A stretch of DNA of 64,000 nucleotides, from NCBI GenBank assembly GCA_018857735.1, contig JABMCL010003269.1:10001-74000 (forward strand), given 5' to 3'. Position 1 is the first letter of the stretch; the number at the start of each line of letters is the position of its first letter. The notes below the pieces were generated by a model. That model was not told where the DNA came from. It searched no databases and saw nothing but the letters and a program-made list of their open reading frames with translations. The stretch is from Alviniconcha marisindica (Eukaryota; Mollusca; Gastropoda; Provannidae). Of the stretch, positions 1 to 11,249 are shown piece by piece. A program made the translations under genes and the position numbers.

Positions 1-99
1 TGTGATCCCGCCGTTTTGAATGAAGTAAAGGCAACAGGTCACTAGGGTCGGTAACTCTAATAGCGAGGTTGAATACGTCGATCGATCTTCCCCTTGCTT

Positions 100-245
100 T
101 AGCTCGCCAATTTCGGCTGTATCGTGTGGCAGCCACTGAGCACGTTCACGGCGGACGGGTCCGACCGCATGAAGTTCAAACGATCCCCCTCAGCCATGCG
201 GCCGGAACGGCTCGTGTATCATCGCCTTAAGAACGGTTCACACAG
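100..245 (+). other. Short segment shared with 9480-9550, coding-like
   Basis: Read on the plus strand, positions 150-240 give a basic peptide containing RPERLVYHRLK. Positions 9490-9550 give RPTRLVYQRLK after a similar KFKRS/RFERS stretch. The likeness is at protein level and I cannot name the family. Either both are remnants of one dispersed element or both are decayed exons. The minisatellite at 214-880 starts inside the end of this segment. Confidence 0.3.
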
Positions 246-880
246 CATGGACACACACTGACAACGCATAGCAGAGTAATGAAAACGTGTATCAGCACCT
301 TAAGAACGGTTCACATAGCATGGAGACACACTGACAACGCATAGCAGAGTAATGAAAACGTGTATCAGCACCTTAAGAACGGTTCACATAGCATGGAGAC
401 ACACTGACAACGCATAGCAGAGTAATGAAAACGTGTATCAGCACCTTAAGAACGGTTCACATAGCATGGAGACACACTGACAACGCATAACGGTAATCAA
501 AACGTTTACCAGCACCTTAAGAATGGTTCATATAGCACGGAGACACACAGACAACGCATAACAGTAATCAAAACGTGTATCAGCACCTTAACTGAGAATG
601 GTTCATATAGCACGGAGACACACAGACAACGCATAACAGTAATCAAAACGTGTATCAGCACCTTAACTGAGAATGGTTCATATAGCACGGAGACACACAG
701 ACAACGCATAACAGTAATCAAAACGTGTATCAGCACCTTAACTGAGAATGGTTCATATAGCACGGAGACACACAGACAACGCATAACGGTAATCAAAACG
801 TGTATCAGCACCTTAAGAATGGTTCATATAGCACGGAGACACACAGACAACGCATAACACAGTAATCAAAACGACTGTAG
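214..880. repeat. Minisatellite, about 73-bp unit, 8-9 copies
   Basis: The phrase GTGTATCAGCACCTTAAG recurs at exactly 73-base spacing (287, 360, 433) and then at 72-76 bases to about 880. The later units share a CTGA insertion and an AACGCATAAC variant, so there are two sub-families in blocks. The first, divergent unit overlaps the coding-like segment at 190-240. Confidence 0.9.
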
Positions 881-921
881 CTACTCTTAACGGAAGAAGA
901 AGAGGAAGATGACCAACTGAC

Positions 922-986
922 TTCTCTATGATGACCGTCTGTCCAGGCTGCTGACCTCCCACCACCACCACGTTGGTTGATGACTG
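922..986 (-). CDS. PPAY-motif protein, coding exon 2 (partial gene)
   Basis: The minus strand shows a pyrimidine tract ending TTTTGCAGCAG, then an open exon in the phase left by the exon at 1768-2076. It encodes SSTNVVVVGGQQPGQTVII and ends at a GTCAGT donor with two bases left over. The acceptor is a GCAGCAG (NAGNAG) type, so one Gln may be optional. A VVVVGG stretch after a PPAY proline-rich N-terminus recalls BRI3/LITAF-like small membrane proteins, but the membrane part would lie left of the window. The exon call is fairly good and the identity is only a guess. Confidence 0.5.
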
Positions 987-1079
987 CTGCAAAAGGACAG
1001 AGAGACAGACATGTTGACGTTTCTACCGCTGCATTGTCGTCACATACAGAACCTCATGCTAGCATTTTCACCGATGCAT

Positions 1080-1080
<1 letters not shown>

Positions 1081-1143
<63 letters not shown>

Positions 1144-1163
1144 ATATATATATATTATAGACA
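1081..1163. repeat. (AT)n microsatellite
   Basis: An almost pure AT run of about 80 bases, interrupted by TATTATA steps. It lies in the intron between the two exons of the PPAY-motif gene. Confidence 0.95.
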
Positions 1164-1433
1164 ATCAAGCTGACATTTCCAGGGATGTATATATTATTAA
1201 GATGGATCAAACCAGATCACATATCAATCGTTAACCGGCAAGCTTCGTTTCCACTGTTAGAGTTGTACACGAAATCAATCCATTTCAACAGAAAACGGTT
1301 ACAGCATATTAACAATGGGTTGCCAGATTTGCTCAGAATTATGTAAACAGTCTAGCTGCTGTCTGTTAAAAACGGAGTATAGAGCAGTAACATAATATTC
1401 CAAACGAATAACTTTGTGATTAGCCAAGGAACG

Positions 1434-1692
<259 letters not shown>

Positions 1693-1767
1693 ATGGTCAG
1701 TAACGACACGCTAACTGCATGACCTGCTGACCAGCTAGACATACAGTCAAACCTTTTCCACACGTAC

Positions 1768-2076
1768 CTGGCTGATCATCTGGGGCTGGGGCGGAGGGGC
1801 GTACCCCTGGGGCGGAGGGGCGTACCCCTGGGGCGGAGGGGCGTATCCCTGGGGCGGAGGGGCGTACCCCTGGGGCGGAGGGGCGTGTCCTTGCGGGAGG
1901 CTTGCCGGCAGAGTGTAGCTTTGAGGCACAGGAGCATTGTAGCCAGCCTGCTGTGGGGGATAGCCAGCCTGCTGTGGGGGATAGCCAGCCTGCTGTTGAG
2001 GGGGGTTGGTTCCTGGGGGGTACTGGCTAGTGGAGTAGGCCGGGGGGGACTCCATCGACTGCTTTTCGTCCGCCAT
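1768..2076 (-). CDS. Pro/Gln/Tyr-rich PPAY-motif protein, first coding exon
   Basis: This 103-codon exon starts MADEKQSMESPPAYSTSQY and ends at CAG before a GTACGTG donor. It holds a PPAY (PPxY) motif at residues 11-14, a consensus ligand for WW domains such as those of Nedd4-type ubiquitin ligases. Three GYPPQQA units follow, then five APPPQGY units. The start has a G at +4 and sits downstream of a short untranslated stretch. Such tails occur in BRI3, LITAF-like proteins, scramblases and annexins, so the name stays open. The APPPQGY codons are near-identical copies at DNA level (a coding minisatellite), so repeat number may vary between individuals. The gene continues left through the exon at 922-986 and then leaves the window. 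Confidence 0.7.
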
Positions 2077-2176
2077 GTTGCGTTCCGCTCTGGAAGCACC
2101 AAGGACGTGAGTACTGTTCAGTGTGAAATACGATGCAACTGTAATGCCTCTGTTATGCATTTCCTGTTGGTATCCT

Positions 2177-2185
2177 CCCCCCCCC

Positions 2186-2221
<36 letters not shown>

Positions 2222-2222
2222 A
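2177..2222. repeat. Poly(C) tract
   Basis: About 45 bases of almost pure C, with two T interruptions near the start. It lies about 100 bases upstream of the PPAY-motif gene start, on the G-rich strand for that gene. It could form a G-quadruplex. Confidence 0.9.
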
Positions 2223-2287
2223 CCCTACCCAACCTCAAACCGCCTCCTTTGAGAAGACGGATAACAGGGCATAAACTAAAATGGGTG

Positions 2288-2827
2288 CTAAAACCCGTTC
2301 TTAACTGGGCGAAGTGTTTGTTCGTCGAACATGCTTCGGACAGTTCGACGAACTATGAATCGTTTCTCAACTGAACTTTTAGTTCGTCGAACATACTTCG
2401 GACAGTTCGACGAACTATGAATCGTTTCTCAACTGAACTTTTAGTTCGTCGAACATACTTCGGACAGTTCGACGAACTATGAATCGTTTCTTAACTGAAC
2501 TTTTAGTTCGTCGAACATACTTCGGACAGTTCGACGAACTATGAATCGTTTCTTAACTGAACTTTTAGTTCGTCGAACATGGTTCGGACACTTCGACGAT
2601 GTGTGCTTCATTCTTAACTGGGTTATAATGAGATGCAAGCTTCGGCCCGAATATTCCCAGAATTGAGCGAAGCTTTTTGGACCCCGGATATAGCTTCGTT
2701 GCAGCTCGACGAATACTCCGAACTGTATTCGCGAAGCAAAAGTTCGCCCAATTAAGAACCAACTATATTCGCCGAATACTCCCAACTATGCTGGCGAACA
2801 AATGTTCGCCAATTAAGAACGGACTTA
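2288..2827. mobile_element. Foldback/MITE-like element with terminal inverted repeats
   Basis: The left end AAACCCGTTCTTAACTGGGC (from about 2291) is the inverse of the right end GTTCGCCAATTAAGAACGG (to about 2822), with about 22 of 25 positions matching. Inside are four to five tandem 64-base units, each with a 10-bp inverted pair TTCGTCGAAC / GTTCGACGAA, so each can form a hairpin. No transposase is present, so the element is non-autonomous. A remnant of the same right end lies at 54930-55035. Confidence 0.65.
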
Positions 2828-4580
2828 AGAGTGGTGACAGCGCAGTAAACAAGCAGGTGATAATAGGGGTGACAGTGTAGTAAACAAGTAGGTGATAATA
2901 GGGGTGACAGTGTAGTAAACAAGCAGGTGATAATAGGGGTGACAGTGTAGTAAACAAGTAGGTGATAATAGGGGTGACAGTGTAGTAAACAAGCAGGTGA
3001 TAATAGGGGTGACAGTGTAGTAAACAAGCAGGTGATAATAGGGGTGACAGTGTAGTAAACAAGCAGGTGATAATAGGGGTGACAGTGTAGTAAACAAGCA
3101 GGTGATAATAGGGGTGACAGCGCAGTAAACAAGTAGGTGATAATAGGGGTGACAGCGCAGTAAACAAGCAGGTGATAATAGGGGTGACAGTGTAGTAAAC
3201 AAGCAGGTGATAATAGGGGTGACAGTGTAGTAAACAAGTAGGTGATAATAGGGGTGACAGCGCAGTAAACAAGCAGGTGATAATAGGGGTGACAGTGTAG
3301 TAAACAAGCAGGTGATAATAGGGGTGACAGTGTAGTAAACAAGTAGGTGATAATAGGGGTGACAGTGTAGTAAACAAGCAGGTGATAATAGGGGTGACAG
3401 TGTAGTAAACAAGCAGGTGATAATAGGGGTGACAGTGTAGTAAACAAGCAGGTGATAATAGGGGTGACAGTGTAGTAAACAAGTAGGTGATAATAGGGGT
3501 GACAGTGTAGTAAACAAGCAGGTGATAATAGGGGTGACAGCGCAGTAAACAAGTAGGTGATAATAGGGGTGACAGCGCAGTAAACAAGCAGGTGATAATA
3601 GGGGTGACAGTGTAGTAAACAAGCAGGTGATAATAGGGGTGACAGTGTAGTAAACAAGTAGGTGATAATAGGGGTGACAGCGCAGTAAACAAGCAGGTGA
3701 TAATAGGGGTGACAGTGTAGTAAACAAGCAGGTGATAATAGGGGTGACAGTGTAGTAAACAAGTAGGTGATAATAGGGGTGACAGCGCAGTAAACAAGCA
3801 GGTGATAATAGGGGTGACAGTGTAGTAAACAAGCAGGTGATAATAGGGGTGACAGTGTAGTAAACAAGCAGGTGATAATAGGGGTGACAGTGTAGTAAAC
3901 AAGCAGGTGATAATAGGGGTGACAGTGTAGTAAACAAGCAGGTGATAATAGGGGTGACAGTGTAGTAAACAAGTAGGTGATAATAGGGGTGACAGTGTAG
4001 TAAACAAGCAGGTGATAATAGGGGTGACAGTGTAGTAAACAAGCAGGTGATAATAGGGGTGACAGTGTAGTAAACAAGCAGGTGATAATAGGGGTGACAG
4101 CGCAGTAAACAAGTAGGTGATAATAGGGGTGACAGCGCAGTAAACAAGTAGGTGATAATAGGGGTGACAGTGTAGTAAACAAGCAGGTGATAATAGGGGT
4201 GACAGTGTAGTAAACAAGTAGGTGATAATAGGGGTGACAGCGCAGTAAACAAGCAGGTGATAATAGGGGTGACAGTGTAGTAAACAAGCAGGTGATAATA
4301 GGGGTGACAGCGCAGTAAACAAGTAGGTGATAATAGGGGTGACAGCGCAGTAAACAAGTAGGTGATAATAGGGGTGACAGCGCAGTAAACAAGCAGGTGA
4401 TAATAGGGGTGACAGCGCAGTAAACAAGTAGGTGATAATAGGGGTGACAGTGTAGTAAACAAGTAGGTGATAATAGGGGTGACAGCGCAGTAAACAAGCA
4501 GGTGATAATAGGGGTGACAGTGTAGTAAACAAGCAGGTGATAATAGGGGTGACAGCGCAGTAAACAAGTAGGTGATAATA
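2828..4580. repeat. Minisatellite, 35-bp unit, about 50 copies
   Basis: The unit runs GGGGTGACAGTGTAGTAAAC then AAG(C/T)AGGTGATAATA, with exact 35-base spacing (for example 2881, 2916, 2951). Only two sites vary: TGTAG/CGCAG and CAAGCAGG/CAAGTAGG. These give a few unit types that recur in longer blocks. Because 35 is not a multiple of three and the unit lacks stops on the minus strand, all three minus frames stay open for over 600 codons; these are not genes. Confidence 0.97.
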
Positions 4581-5540
4581 GCGGGTGATGAAGTGTAGTA
4601 AACAAGCAGGTGATAATAGGGGTGACAGTGTAGTAAACAAGGAGGTCGATAAGTAGGGTGAAGTGTAGTAAACAAAGAAAGGATGATAAAGGGGTGACAA
4701 GGCAGTAATACGCGATAATGGTGTGATAAAGGTCAAGTAGTGACAGTATGCAAAGGGGTGATGAGAGGGGTGACAAGGCAGTAAACGGGTGATCAGACAT
4801 GTGACAATGTAGTTAACAAAGGGGTGGAAAAAGGGGTGATGAGTCAGTAAACAAACGGGTGATAAGACGTGTGACAATGCAGTAAACAAACGGGTGATAA
4901 AACGGAGGGCAGGGCAGTGAACAAACGGATGATCAGTGGGGTGACAGTAAAGTAACCAAAGGGGTGATCAATGGGGTGACAATGTAGTAAACAAAGGGGT
5001 AATCAGTGGAGTGACAGTGTAGTAAAAAAGAAAAAGGGTGGGGGGGGGGGAAGAACAAACGGGCGTGAGCAGGGGTGACAGTGTAGTAAACAAAGGGGTG
5101 ATCAATGGGGTGACAGTGTAGTAAACAATGGGGTGATGAGAGGGGTGACAGGACAGTAAACAAACGGGCGCTAAGCGGGGTGACGTGAGTAAACAAATGG
5201 GTGATAAGATGGGTGACAGTTCAGTAAGCAAAGGGATGATACGATGGGTGACAAGGCGGTAAACGTCCGATAAGGTCTGGTACAGTGTAGTAAACAAATG
5301 GGTGATAAGAGGGGTGACGGAGCAGTAAACAAACGATCACTAAGAGGGGTGACAAGGCGGCAAACGGGCGATAAGAGGGGTGACAGTACAGTAAACAAAC
5401 GGGTGATAAGAGGGATGACAGGGCAGTAAACAAACGGGTGAACAGAAGGGTGATAATGTAGTAGATAAACGGGTGAAGCGACGGGTGACAGGGCAGCAAA
5501 ATAGGGATGGCAGGGCAGTAAAAAGAAAACGGATGACCGC
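4581..5540. repeat. Degenerate flank of the 35-bp array
   Basis: The same GGGGTGACA...AGTAAACAAA...GGTGAT phrases continue at roughly 35-base spacing with many substitutions and small indels. Homogeneous units left and decayed units right fit the usual picture of exchange at the centre and decay at the edge. A short G run sits at 5041-5050. Confidence 0.85.
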
Positions 5541-5640
5541 GTCAAGCAAGACAACACAGCACACAGCAACACCGCACACAACGACACACAAACACAACAC
5601 GCAACGCACGCACACAGTCAAATGCTCTTATGAGCAGTGT

Positions 5641-6000
5641 GCTTGTGAATGCTTGAAGTCAAGGTCAGGATCACAGCTAAAGTTCAAACTGTCATTGACT
5701 GTTTACCCGGATGATATCTTCTAAACGCTATAACCTTTTGTACCAAACGTAGTATGGAAATGCATCATTATGAGTCAGTGTCGTGTGAAAAATGCTTTGA
5801 TATCTTCAAGGTCAAGGTCACAGTGTGGGAACATATTATCGTTTCTACTGTGTCTTCAGCACTGATGATCCCTTTGCAACAAAACTCAGTTTGATGGGAC
5901 ACCACCATAAGCCAGACTGCCTTGTGAAAAGACCGCGGATTGCTTTGTTCAAAGTCAGGTTCATAACGACGGTTCAACAAGTCACTGAATATTTGTCAAT
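5641..6000. repeat. About 148-bp repeat, three diverged tandem units
   Basis: The phrase TCAAGGTCAAGGTCACAG or a near match occurs at about 5657, 5805 and 5948. Between these, CATTATGAGTCAGTGTCGTG and CACCATAAGCCAGACTGCC align. This looks like a short dispersed satellite of old copies. No coding capacity is seen. Confidence 0.6.
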
Positions 6001-6329
6001 CCTATATCTTCTGTACTACTGAACTTTGCAACCAAAACAGGTGTGCTGATGTACTATTGCTAATAACAAGACCTATTAACAAGACCTAGTGCAAACTGGA
6101 TAGCCATGTAGACAGCAACGGTGATTTACAGTATCTAGGCACACAACGGGTGGTATTGCACCATGCAAGGCGACAAACTGTGTTGACATCCAACTCTGTT
6201 GAGGTTGTTTTGGTTTTGCTATCATGGCGATGTATGTGAGTGAAATACATCAGTGCCCTGAAGAGGTCAAAGCTCCAATTAAGAGGGTAACTTTGTGGTA
6301 AAATGTGCGAAGAAGAAGTTCAACTGAGT

Positions 6330-7410
6330 AGCCCCTGACCAAAGTCAGAAATTGCTCAATGGAACAGGAAAGAAAGATGGTGGTATTGCTTGTTTTTTCA
6401 TTGGGATACCTAGGCTCAGAATGCAGCAGTGTTTGGAGATTTGGCTGATAGTTTTATCAGGTCTCTCCTGCAAGCCGGATGTGCTTTCAAGTGCATCGAC
6501 ATTGACAGATGTTATGAGACCTCAATCCAACATGGAACCAGGAAGAGATGAACAAAGGTTTCCCAGCCAGTCAGAAGAATGACAGAAAGTCGGTCATCCC
6601 CTTGCCACTCATACTACAGACACCAGTTGACAAGAGGATTTTAGCTGGTGGTGGTTTCAGCGATGCCACTCAAATTGAGTCCCCCAACCCAGATACAGAC
6701 ACAAGCCCTTTTGGAGGCCTCTCATACGGTGTTCCTCCAAGCATCCAGCAATTTTGTTGTTTCACAAGACACAGCTGTTGCTGTGTTACTGCTGGTATAT
6801 TCTGACAAAATGAAATGTCCGAAAATCTGGATTAAAAGATAGCATGTCCCTACTCACACCACTGTGGATCTTTCAGACATATAAAGGGATCAGCTTCAGA
6901 AACTGCGGGCTGGATTTCATGCCCGCACTGGGTGTGATTCGACTCTTTGGCAGGGAATCTTGCTGGGATGTTTTTCAGCAGTACTAGGGTCTGCTGAAAT
7001 CACCGAGAAAAGGTGATCTTCCCGAGAAGCAGAATTCTTCGTTTGTAAAATACAGTGTGCAAAAGTGAGACACTGCACTGTAGCAACATGGCCCGGTCAG
7101 TCATGAGTCGCAGAGCCCTTAATTTATGCCAGAAATTCTGCCCCCGACAAATGATGCACTCCCTTTTCACATCAAACAGGTCAACTGTCAGGCAGCAGTT
7201 TGGCAACAGTGTCATCTGCAGCACCCACAACCCCCTCCACCTGAGACCATGGGATGGAGGCTTGAAGACAGTGTCTTTGTGTCAGTTCTTAAGTCTCTTC
7301 CCTCAGGTCCTGATGCATGTGCTGACCTCATCTTCCGTGCGTGCACAAAGCAATGTACACAAATTAGTGCAAATGCAGAATGTCTCGTCTACCATGCACA
7401 GTAACATGCT
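6330..7410 (+). pseudogene. Decayed copy of a multicopy invertebrate protein family
   Basis: Joined across frames, the plus strand reads as pieces of a family I know only as an unnamed, often repeated protein of invertebrate genomes. An early part has a KCIDIDRCYETSIQHGTRKR-like stretch, where the family pattern is an Ile-Asp-x-x-Asp-Arg-Tyr. A middle part has FHARTGCDST at about 6918-6947. A late part has LPPTNDALPFHIKQVNCQAA followed by AAVWQQ and a GWRLED stretch, and the end is Cys-rich. Several stops and frameshifts separate these pieces, so it is not translated as one product. It was probably carried here by a transposon. Confidence 0.55.
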
Positions 7411-7479
7411 AATGCCATGACACTGGCAATATCTGTTACAACGGCTGAAGAATGATGAAATGCTTCATCCACTGTCACT

Positions 7480-8420
7480 GTCTACTAAGTGGTTGCTATG
7501 TCGTGTCACTCTGATGAGCACCAAATACCGACACTTCGTACATCTGTTAGGTTGCGAAAGTCATGGCATTCGGAGTAACGTGATTATTGCATCAGTATTG
7601 TTCAGCCCTTAAAAAAGAAAAAAAGAAAAAAAGAGGCCACCCCGTCTCTCTCTCTCTCTCTCTCTGCCTTCACTTCCGCCCATTGTTCATTTATGACCAC
7701 AGAAGTGTGTATAATTATTTTCCGTGATAACAAGTAATTTATCTTCAAAATGATTTTCATTTTTGATTTAATCATACAGAAACGTTAGTTTTCCCTCCTT
7801 TGTCAAACATTCAACCCTTTCCCCTCTTTCTTCCCATGTGTCCCTGAAACAAAGACGTGGCCGTAATTATTTTGTTTCTAACTATTACTTTGAAAGGCAT
7901 CTGTAGACCGAATTTGGCATGGAAGATGTGTTATTTCATCGTACTCTAATATCACACATGACGGATTATTCAAAATTTATGGATACGGATTTTGTTTACG
8001 AAGCTTTCATGTCTTGACGTGGCTTTGTTGTTGTTATTGTTGTTGTTGCTGCTGCTGTTTGTGTGTGTGTGTGTGTGTGTGTGTTCACGTTAACCGTTCA
8101 TACAAGTAATGCGACAATACTTAAACAGCCCACGCAAACGAGCACTGAATTCTCAACTATCAAAACGAAACGCATAATGTCTCCTAACACCAAAACAAGT
8201 TGCGATTTTATTTTATTTTTAATCCTCACGGTTCGCCTCTCCATCTGATTTTAAATAACCACGAGCAGTGTTCGTTTCACAGAAACGGGCTATTCGAACG
8301 CTGTATTACAAGACAACAAATGTAAAAAGCCCACGTACAAGACAACAGATAAATTATCAGCTCACCCAAATGAAGTTATTAAACGGTTAGAAAGATGTCC
8401 AACGAAAAACAGGACCGTCC
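7480..8420. other. No gene seen; AT-rich with short microsatellites
   Basis: The stretch holds a (CT)10 run at 7645-7665, a GTT/GCT run at 8030-8060 and a (GT)13 run at 8059-8085. I see no exon-like open frame with splice signals. Confidence 0.6.
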
Positions 8421-8474
8421 AAAATGGAGAGTGTGCACGTAGCCTACCACTCTGCAAACGACACACAAGTAGGT

Positions 8475-9075
8475 GTGTCGCCGGTCATATTTTGTCGCCG
8501 GTCATATTTTGTCGCCGGTGTGTGTGCGCACCCCCCCCCCCCCCCCCTCCACACACACACACACACACACACGGGAACAGAGACAGACAGACAAGGCAGA
8601 TTTTAATAATTGTATTTTTGAGTGCATGCGTGAGTTTGTTTCACTTTTACGTCAGCTCAGGAAGTGAGTTCAGGCATAAAAGTGACGTGCCGCTCTCTTC
8701 CATACGCTCAAGAAACGTGCAAAGCTCAGCACAAATGCTGGGGTCGCTCAGTGCCATGCATGTTCGTTTCACGTGTTCAAACAAGTACCTGTATATTTCA
8801 CTCAAAAGTTGCATGGAACTTTCAAGTTTAGCAAAAATCAAATCTAACATGTTTCTATAATCACAGTGATGATCATCATGATATTATCATTATCGTCGTC
8901 GTCGTCATCTCTAACTTTAATTTTTTTGCTCTGACGACTGCCGACAATATGTACCGTGAACATCGGCATATATTGTCGCCGGCGACAATATATATGCCGT
9001 GAACGTCGACGTAATATAATTATTGTCGCCGGCAACACTATAATTATGCTCGGCGACAAAATATGCCGCAACAAC
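8475..9075. mobile_element. Possible MITE bounded by inverted TATTTTGTCGCCGG
   Basis: The left side carries three copies of TTGTCGCCGG within 45 bases (8478-8520), two in the form GGTCATATTTTGTCGCCGG. The right side ends CGGCGACAAAATATGCCG (9051-9068), the inverse of that form. Further inverted copies lie at 8970-9035, including a 26-bp perfect palindrome. Target duplications are not obvious. Confidence 0.4.
8968..8993. repeat. Perfect 26-bp palindrome
   Basis: The half-site ATATATTGTCGCC is followed at once by its exact reverse complement, with a centre at 8980/8981. The likeness extends outward through GGCATAT / ATATGCC with a two-base slip. Confidence 0.9.
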
Positions 9076-9315
9076 ACGGTGTCACGCAGTTCTCCCACTG
9101 ACCTAGTTAGCCGAGCTGCGCACGCATGACGTATGAAGTTCTTTGTCACTAAACTTTTCAGCGTGAACTTTTTCAGCGTGCACTCATACATAGTTCAGGA
9201 GCTGTGTGTGAGTGTGGGAGTCGAGGTGGCCGTCCTGGGCTGTCCGTCCCAACGAGCCATCTGGCTTCCGTGGACGTAAAGATTTACTGAACCATGCTTC
9301 GGCATTGGTCACAGC

Positions 9316-9639
9316 TTGTCCCTAATATGTCAGCCGACACCCGAGGGCATTAAGCATCACTTCATCAGCGTGCACTACGATGGGTACACTTTTGACTGCC
9401 TTGTGCACGACACGGGGCGGATGGCAAAGGTACATAACGTCAGCAAAGGTACGTTAAAGGGGCGGCTGTGTGGGAGAGCGGTGACGAGGTTCGAACGGTC
9501 CTCAACCACACGGCCCACACGGCTCGTGTATCAACGCCTAAAGCGTGACCAGACCAGTAGTGTCTCTGGTGTGACACACCGACGTCTTGTGCGAGTTCTT
9601 GTCGTGCTGGGGACGATCGTGTTTCGTTATATGGTTTAA
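9316..9639 (+). pseudogene. Unrecognised open frame, possible relic
   Basis: A 107-codon frame of ordinary composition encodes segments such as HHFISVHYDGYTFDCLVHD and a basic RPTRLVYQRLKRD stretch. The second has a protein-level match at 150-240. Its start region (about 9325-9375) also resembles 52590-52640 at DNA level. That pattern suggests a dispersed element rather than a single-copy gene. No function can be assigned. Confidence 0.3.
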
Positions 9640-9976
9640 GTAAACATGGTGCTTAACGTCCACGGAAAACACAAAGCTTATTAGGGACGGGGAGATGAGG
9701 GGGGGGGGGGGGAGGGGTCGGGGGGAGGGGGTATGGAGGGGAGGGGGGCGGGGTTATATAGTACATATCGCTGCACTGTCACCACCAGAATGACTCCTGC
9801 ATTAAGATGGGCAGTGATGAGAGCCATTTTAATGTTTCATTAATTGTGAGGGACAAAGTCACAAGACAGTGTCCAGAGACCACAATGTTTGAAGAGAAAA
9901 GAGAGCCGAAGCGGATTCGAACCGAGGTCCCTCTGCTTACAAGCCTAACGCCTTACCGCTGGGCCAAACCGGCTTA
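9637..9976 (-). mobile_element. tRNA-derived SINE, family A, copy 1
   Basis: Read on the minus strand it starts with a tRNA-like head: an A-box-like TGGCCCAGCGG (9956-9966) and a B box GGTTCGAATCC (9913-9923). A body of about 250 bases follows, containing AATGAAACATTAAAATGGCT and TGCCCATCTTAATGCAGGAG, ending near GACGTTAAGCACCATG. It aligns along its length with 21605-21920. A G-rich stretch at 9700-9750 lies near the tail. Confidence 0.8.
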
Positions 9977-10117
9977 TATTTGATATGTTGATCGGTTTTA
10001 TATAGCGCTATTCTCCGCTCTCGAGCAGTCTCACTGCGCTCGCTAAACATTCTACACGAGTAACCAGTTTTTATAACGCGTTTTTAATATCCACCGAAGT
10101 GGTGTACTTACAGACTT
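9977..10117 (-). mobile_element. SINE family B, 3' tail fragment, inverted
   Basis: The minus strand reads CACTTCGGTGGATATT, then GAGCGCAGTGAGACTGCTCG and AGCGCTATATAAAA, matching the tail of the plus-strand copy at 10423-10893. It abuts the head of the family A SINE, so the two form a composite. Confidence 0.75.
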
Positions 10118-10422
10118 ATCAGTATAAAGGTTCGCGTTTTTATCAATGCTGAGGGCAATGAAAATGTATATGTTAGTGTGTTATCAATATTTGTGAAGTG
10201 ATCCGAAATATGACACAGCAAGCGGAAAGTGGTGAACGATGTAGCGTAAAATCAAAAATGAAGTTTGTCATCAACGAATGAATCGGGATTTCATTTGTGA
10301 ATTAATAAACTGTGCTATGCCTGAATTTGTTGAGAACAGAAGCTTTCGGCATTTTTTCGTCTTGTTTTTTAATGATTAGGTCTAGCATGACTGCACTTGT
10401 GTCTGAAATGTAAAAACTGTAA

Positions 10423-10893
10423 ACGAGCGCCGGACTCGTGATCGAAAGGTCGCGGGTTCGAATCCCTGCAGGAGCGGCGGGAGAATTTTCTTCTCCAGGG
10501 TCAACTTTCTGTGCTGACTCTTATTTCGGTATCCGTTCCACCCCGTGTTACCGCAGTAGCACGTAAAAGACCCCGGTCATTCTGCCAAAAGTGCAGGTGG
10601 CAGGTTGCAGCTAAACACGCATACACCTTACGTATGTGGCTTTGCATGAAGTGACATGGTGCATGGTTGTATGGTGTACACAGAACGCGCCGAGATGGCA
10701 GCAGTTTCATGTGGCACCAGCCATGCCAGCGCTGTAAGTACACCACTTCGGTGGATATTCCACACACACACACACAAAAACGCGCTATAAAAAAACTATT
10801 CACTCACGTAGAATCACATGCGAGCGCAGTGAGTCTGCTCGAAAGCGGAGAAAAGCGCTATATAAAAGCGATCAATAATAATAATAATAATAA
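10423..10893 (+). mobile_element. tRNA-derived SINE, family B
   Basis: A tRNA-like head lacks a clear A box but has the B box GGTTCGAATCC at 10455-10465. The body includes CACTTCGGTGGATATT and AGCGCTATATAAAAGCGA, and the 3' end is (AAT)n at 10872-10893. Divergent tails of the same family lie at 17722-17800 and inverted at 9977-10117. Confidence 0.8.
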
Positions 10894-10925
10894 AGTCACC
10901 TCAGGAGAGAGGAGAAAGAGAGAGG

Positions 10926-10989
10926 GGGGGGGGGGGGGGGGGGAGAGAGAGAGAGAGGAGAGAAGGAGAGAGACAGAGTGAGAGAAAGT

Positions 10990-11068
<79 letters not shown>

Positions 11069-11095
11069 ACACACACACACACACACACACACAAC
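10926..11095. repeat. Poly(G), (GA)n and (CA)n composite
   Basis: A run of about 17 G, then GAGAGA for roughly 75 bases (10994-11066), then CACACA (11067-11092). Purine and alternating blocks lie side by side directly after the SINE tail. Confidence 0.95.
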
Positions 11096-11249
11096 TGTTG
11101 CAGCTTTTTCTTCGTCTTTGTTGTCCTCTTCAAACTTGGTTCCATTTATAAACACATGTATACATATACAATGCTCTTCACAACACTGGCGACAATTAAA
11201 GCTTCGTGCGGACTGGGGAAATGTACACAATGCTGGGCAGTCGTAGTAA

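Noticed and set aside
2752..4889. Three overlapping minus-strand open frames of 600-700 codons
   Set aside because: They are the three frames of one 35-bp minisatellite whose unit lacks minus-strand stops. No splice, start context or non-repeat domain supports a protein.
10423..10500. A functional tRNA gene
   Set aside because: There is a B box, but no complete cloverleaf or acceptor stem pairing, and a long body with an (AAT)n tail follows. It is a SINE head.
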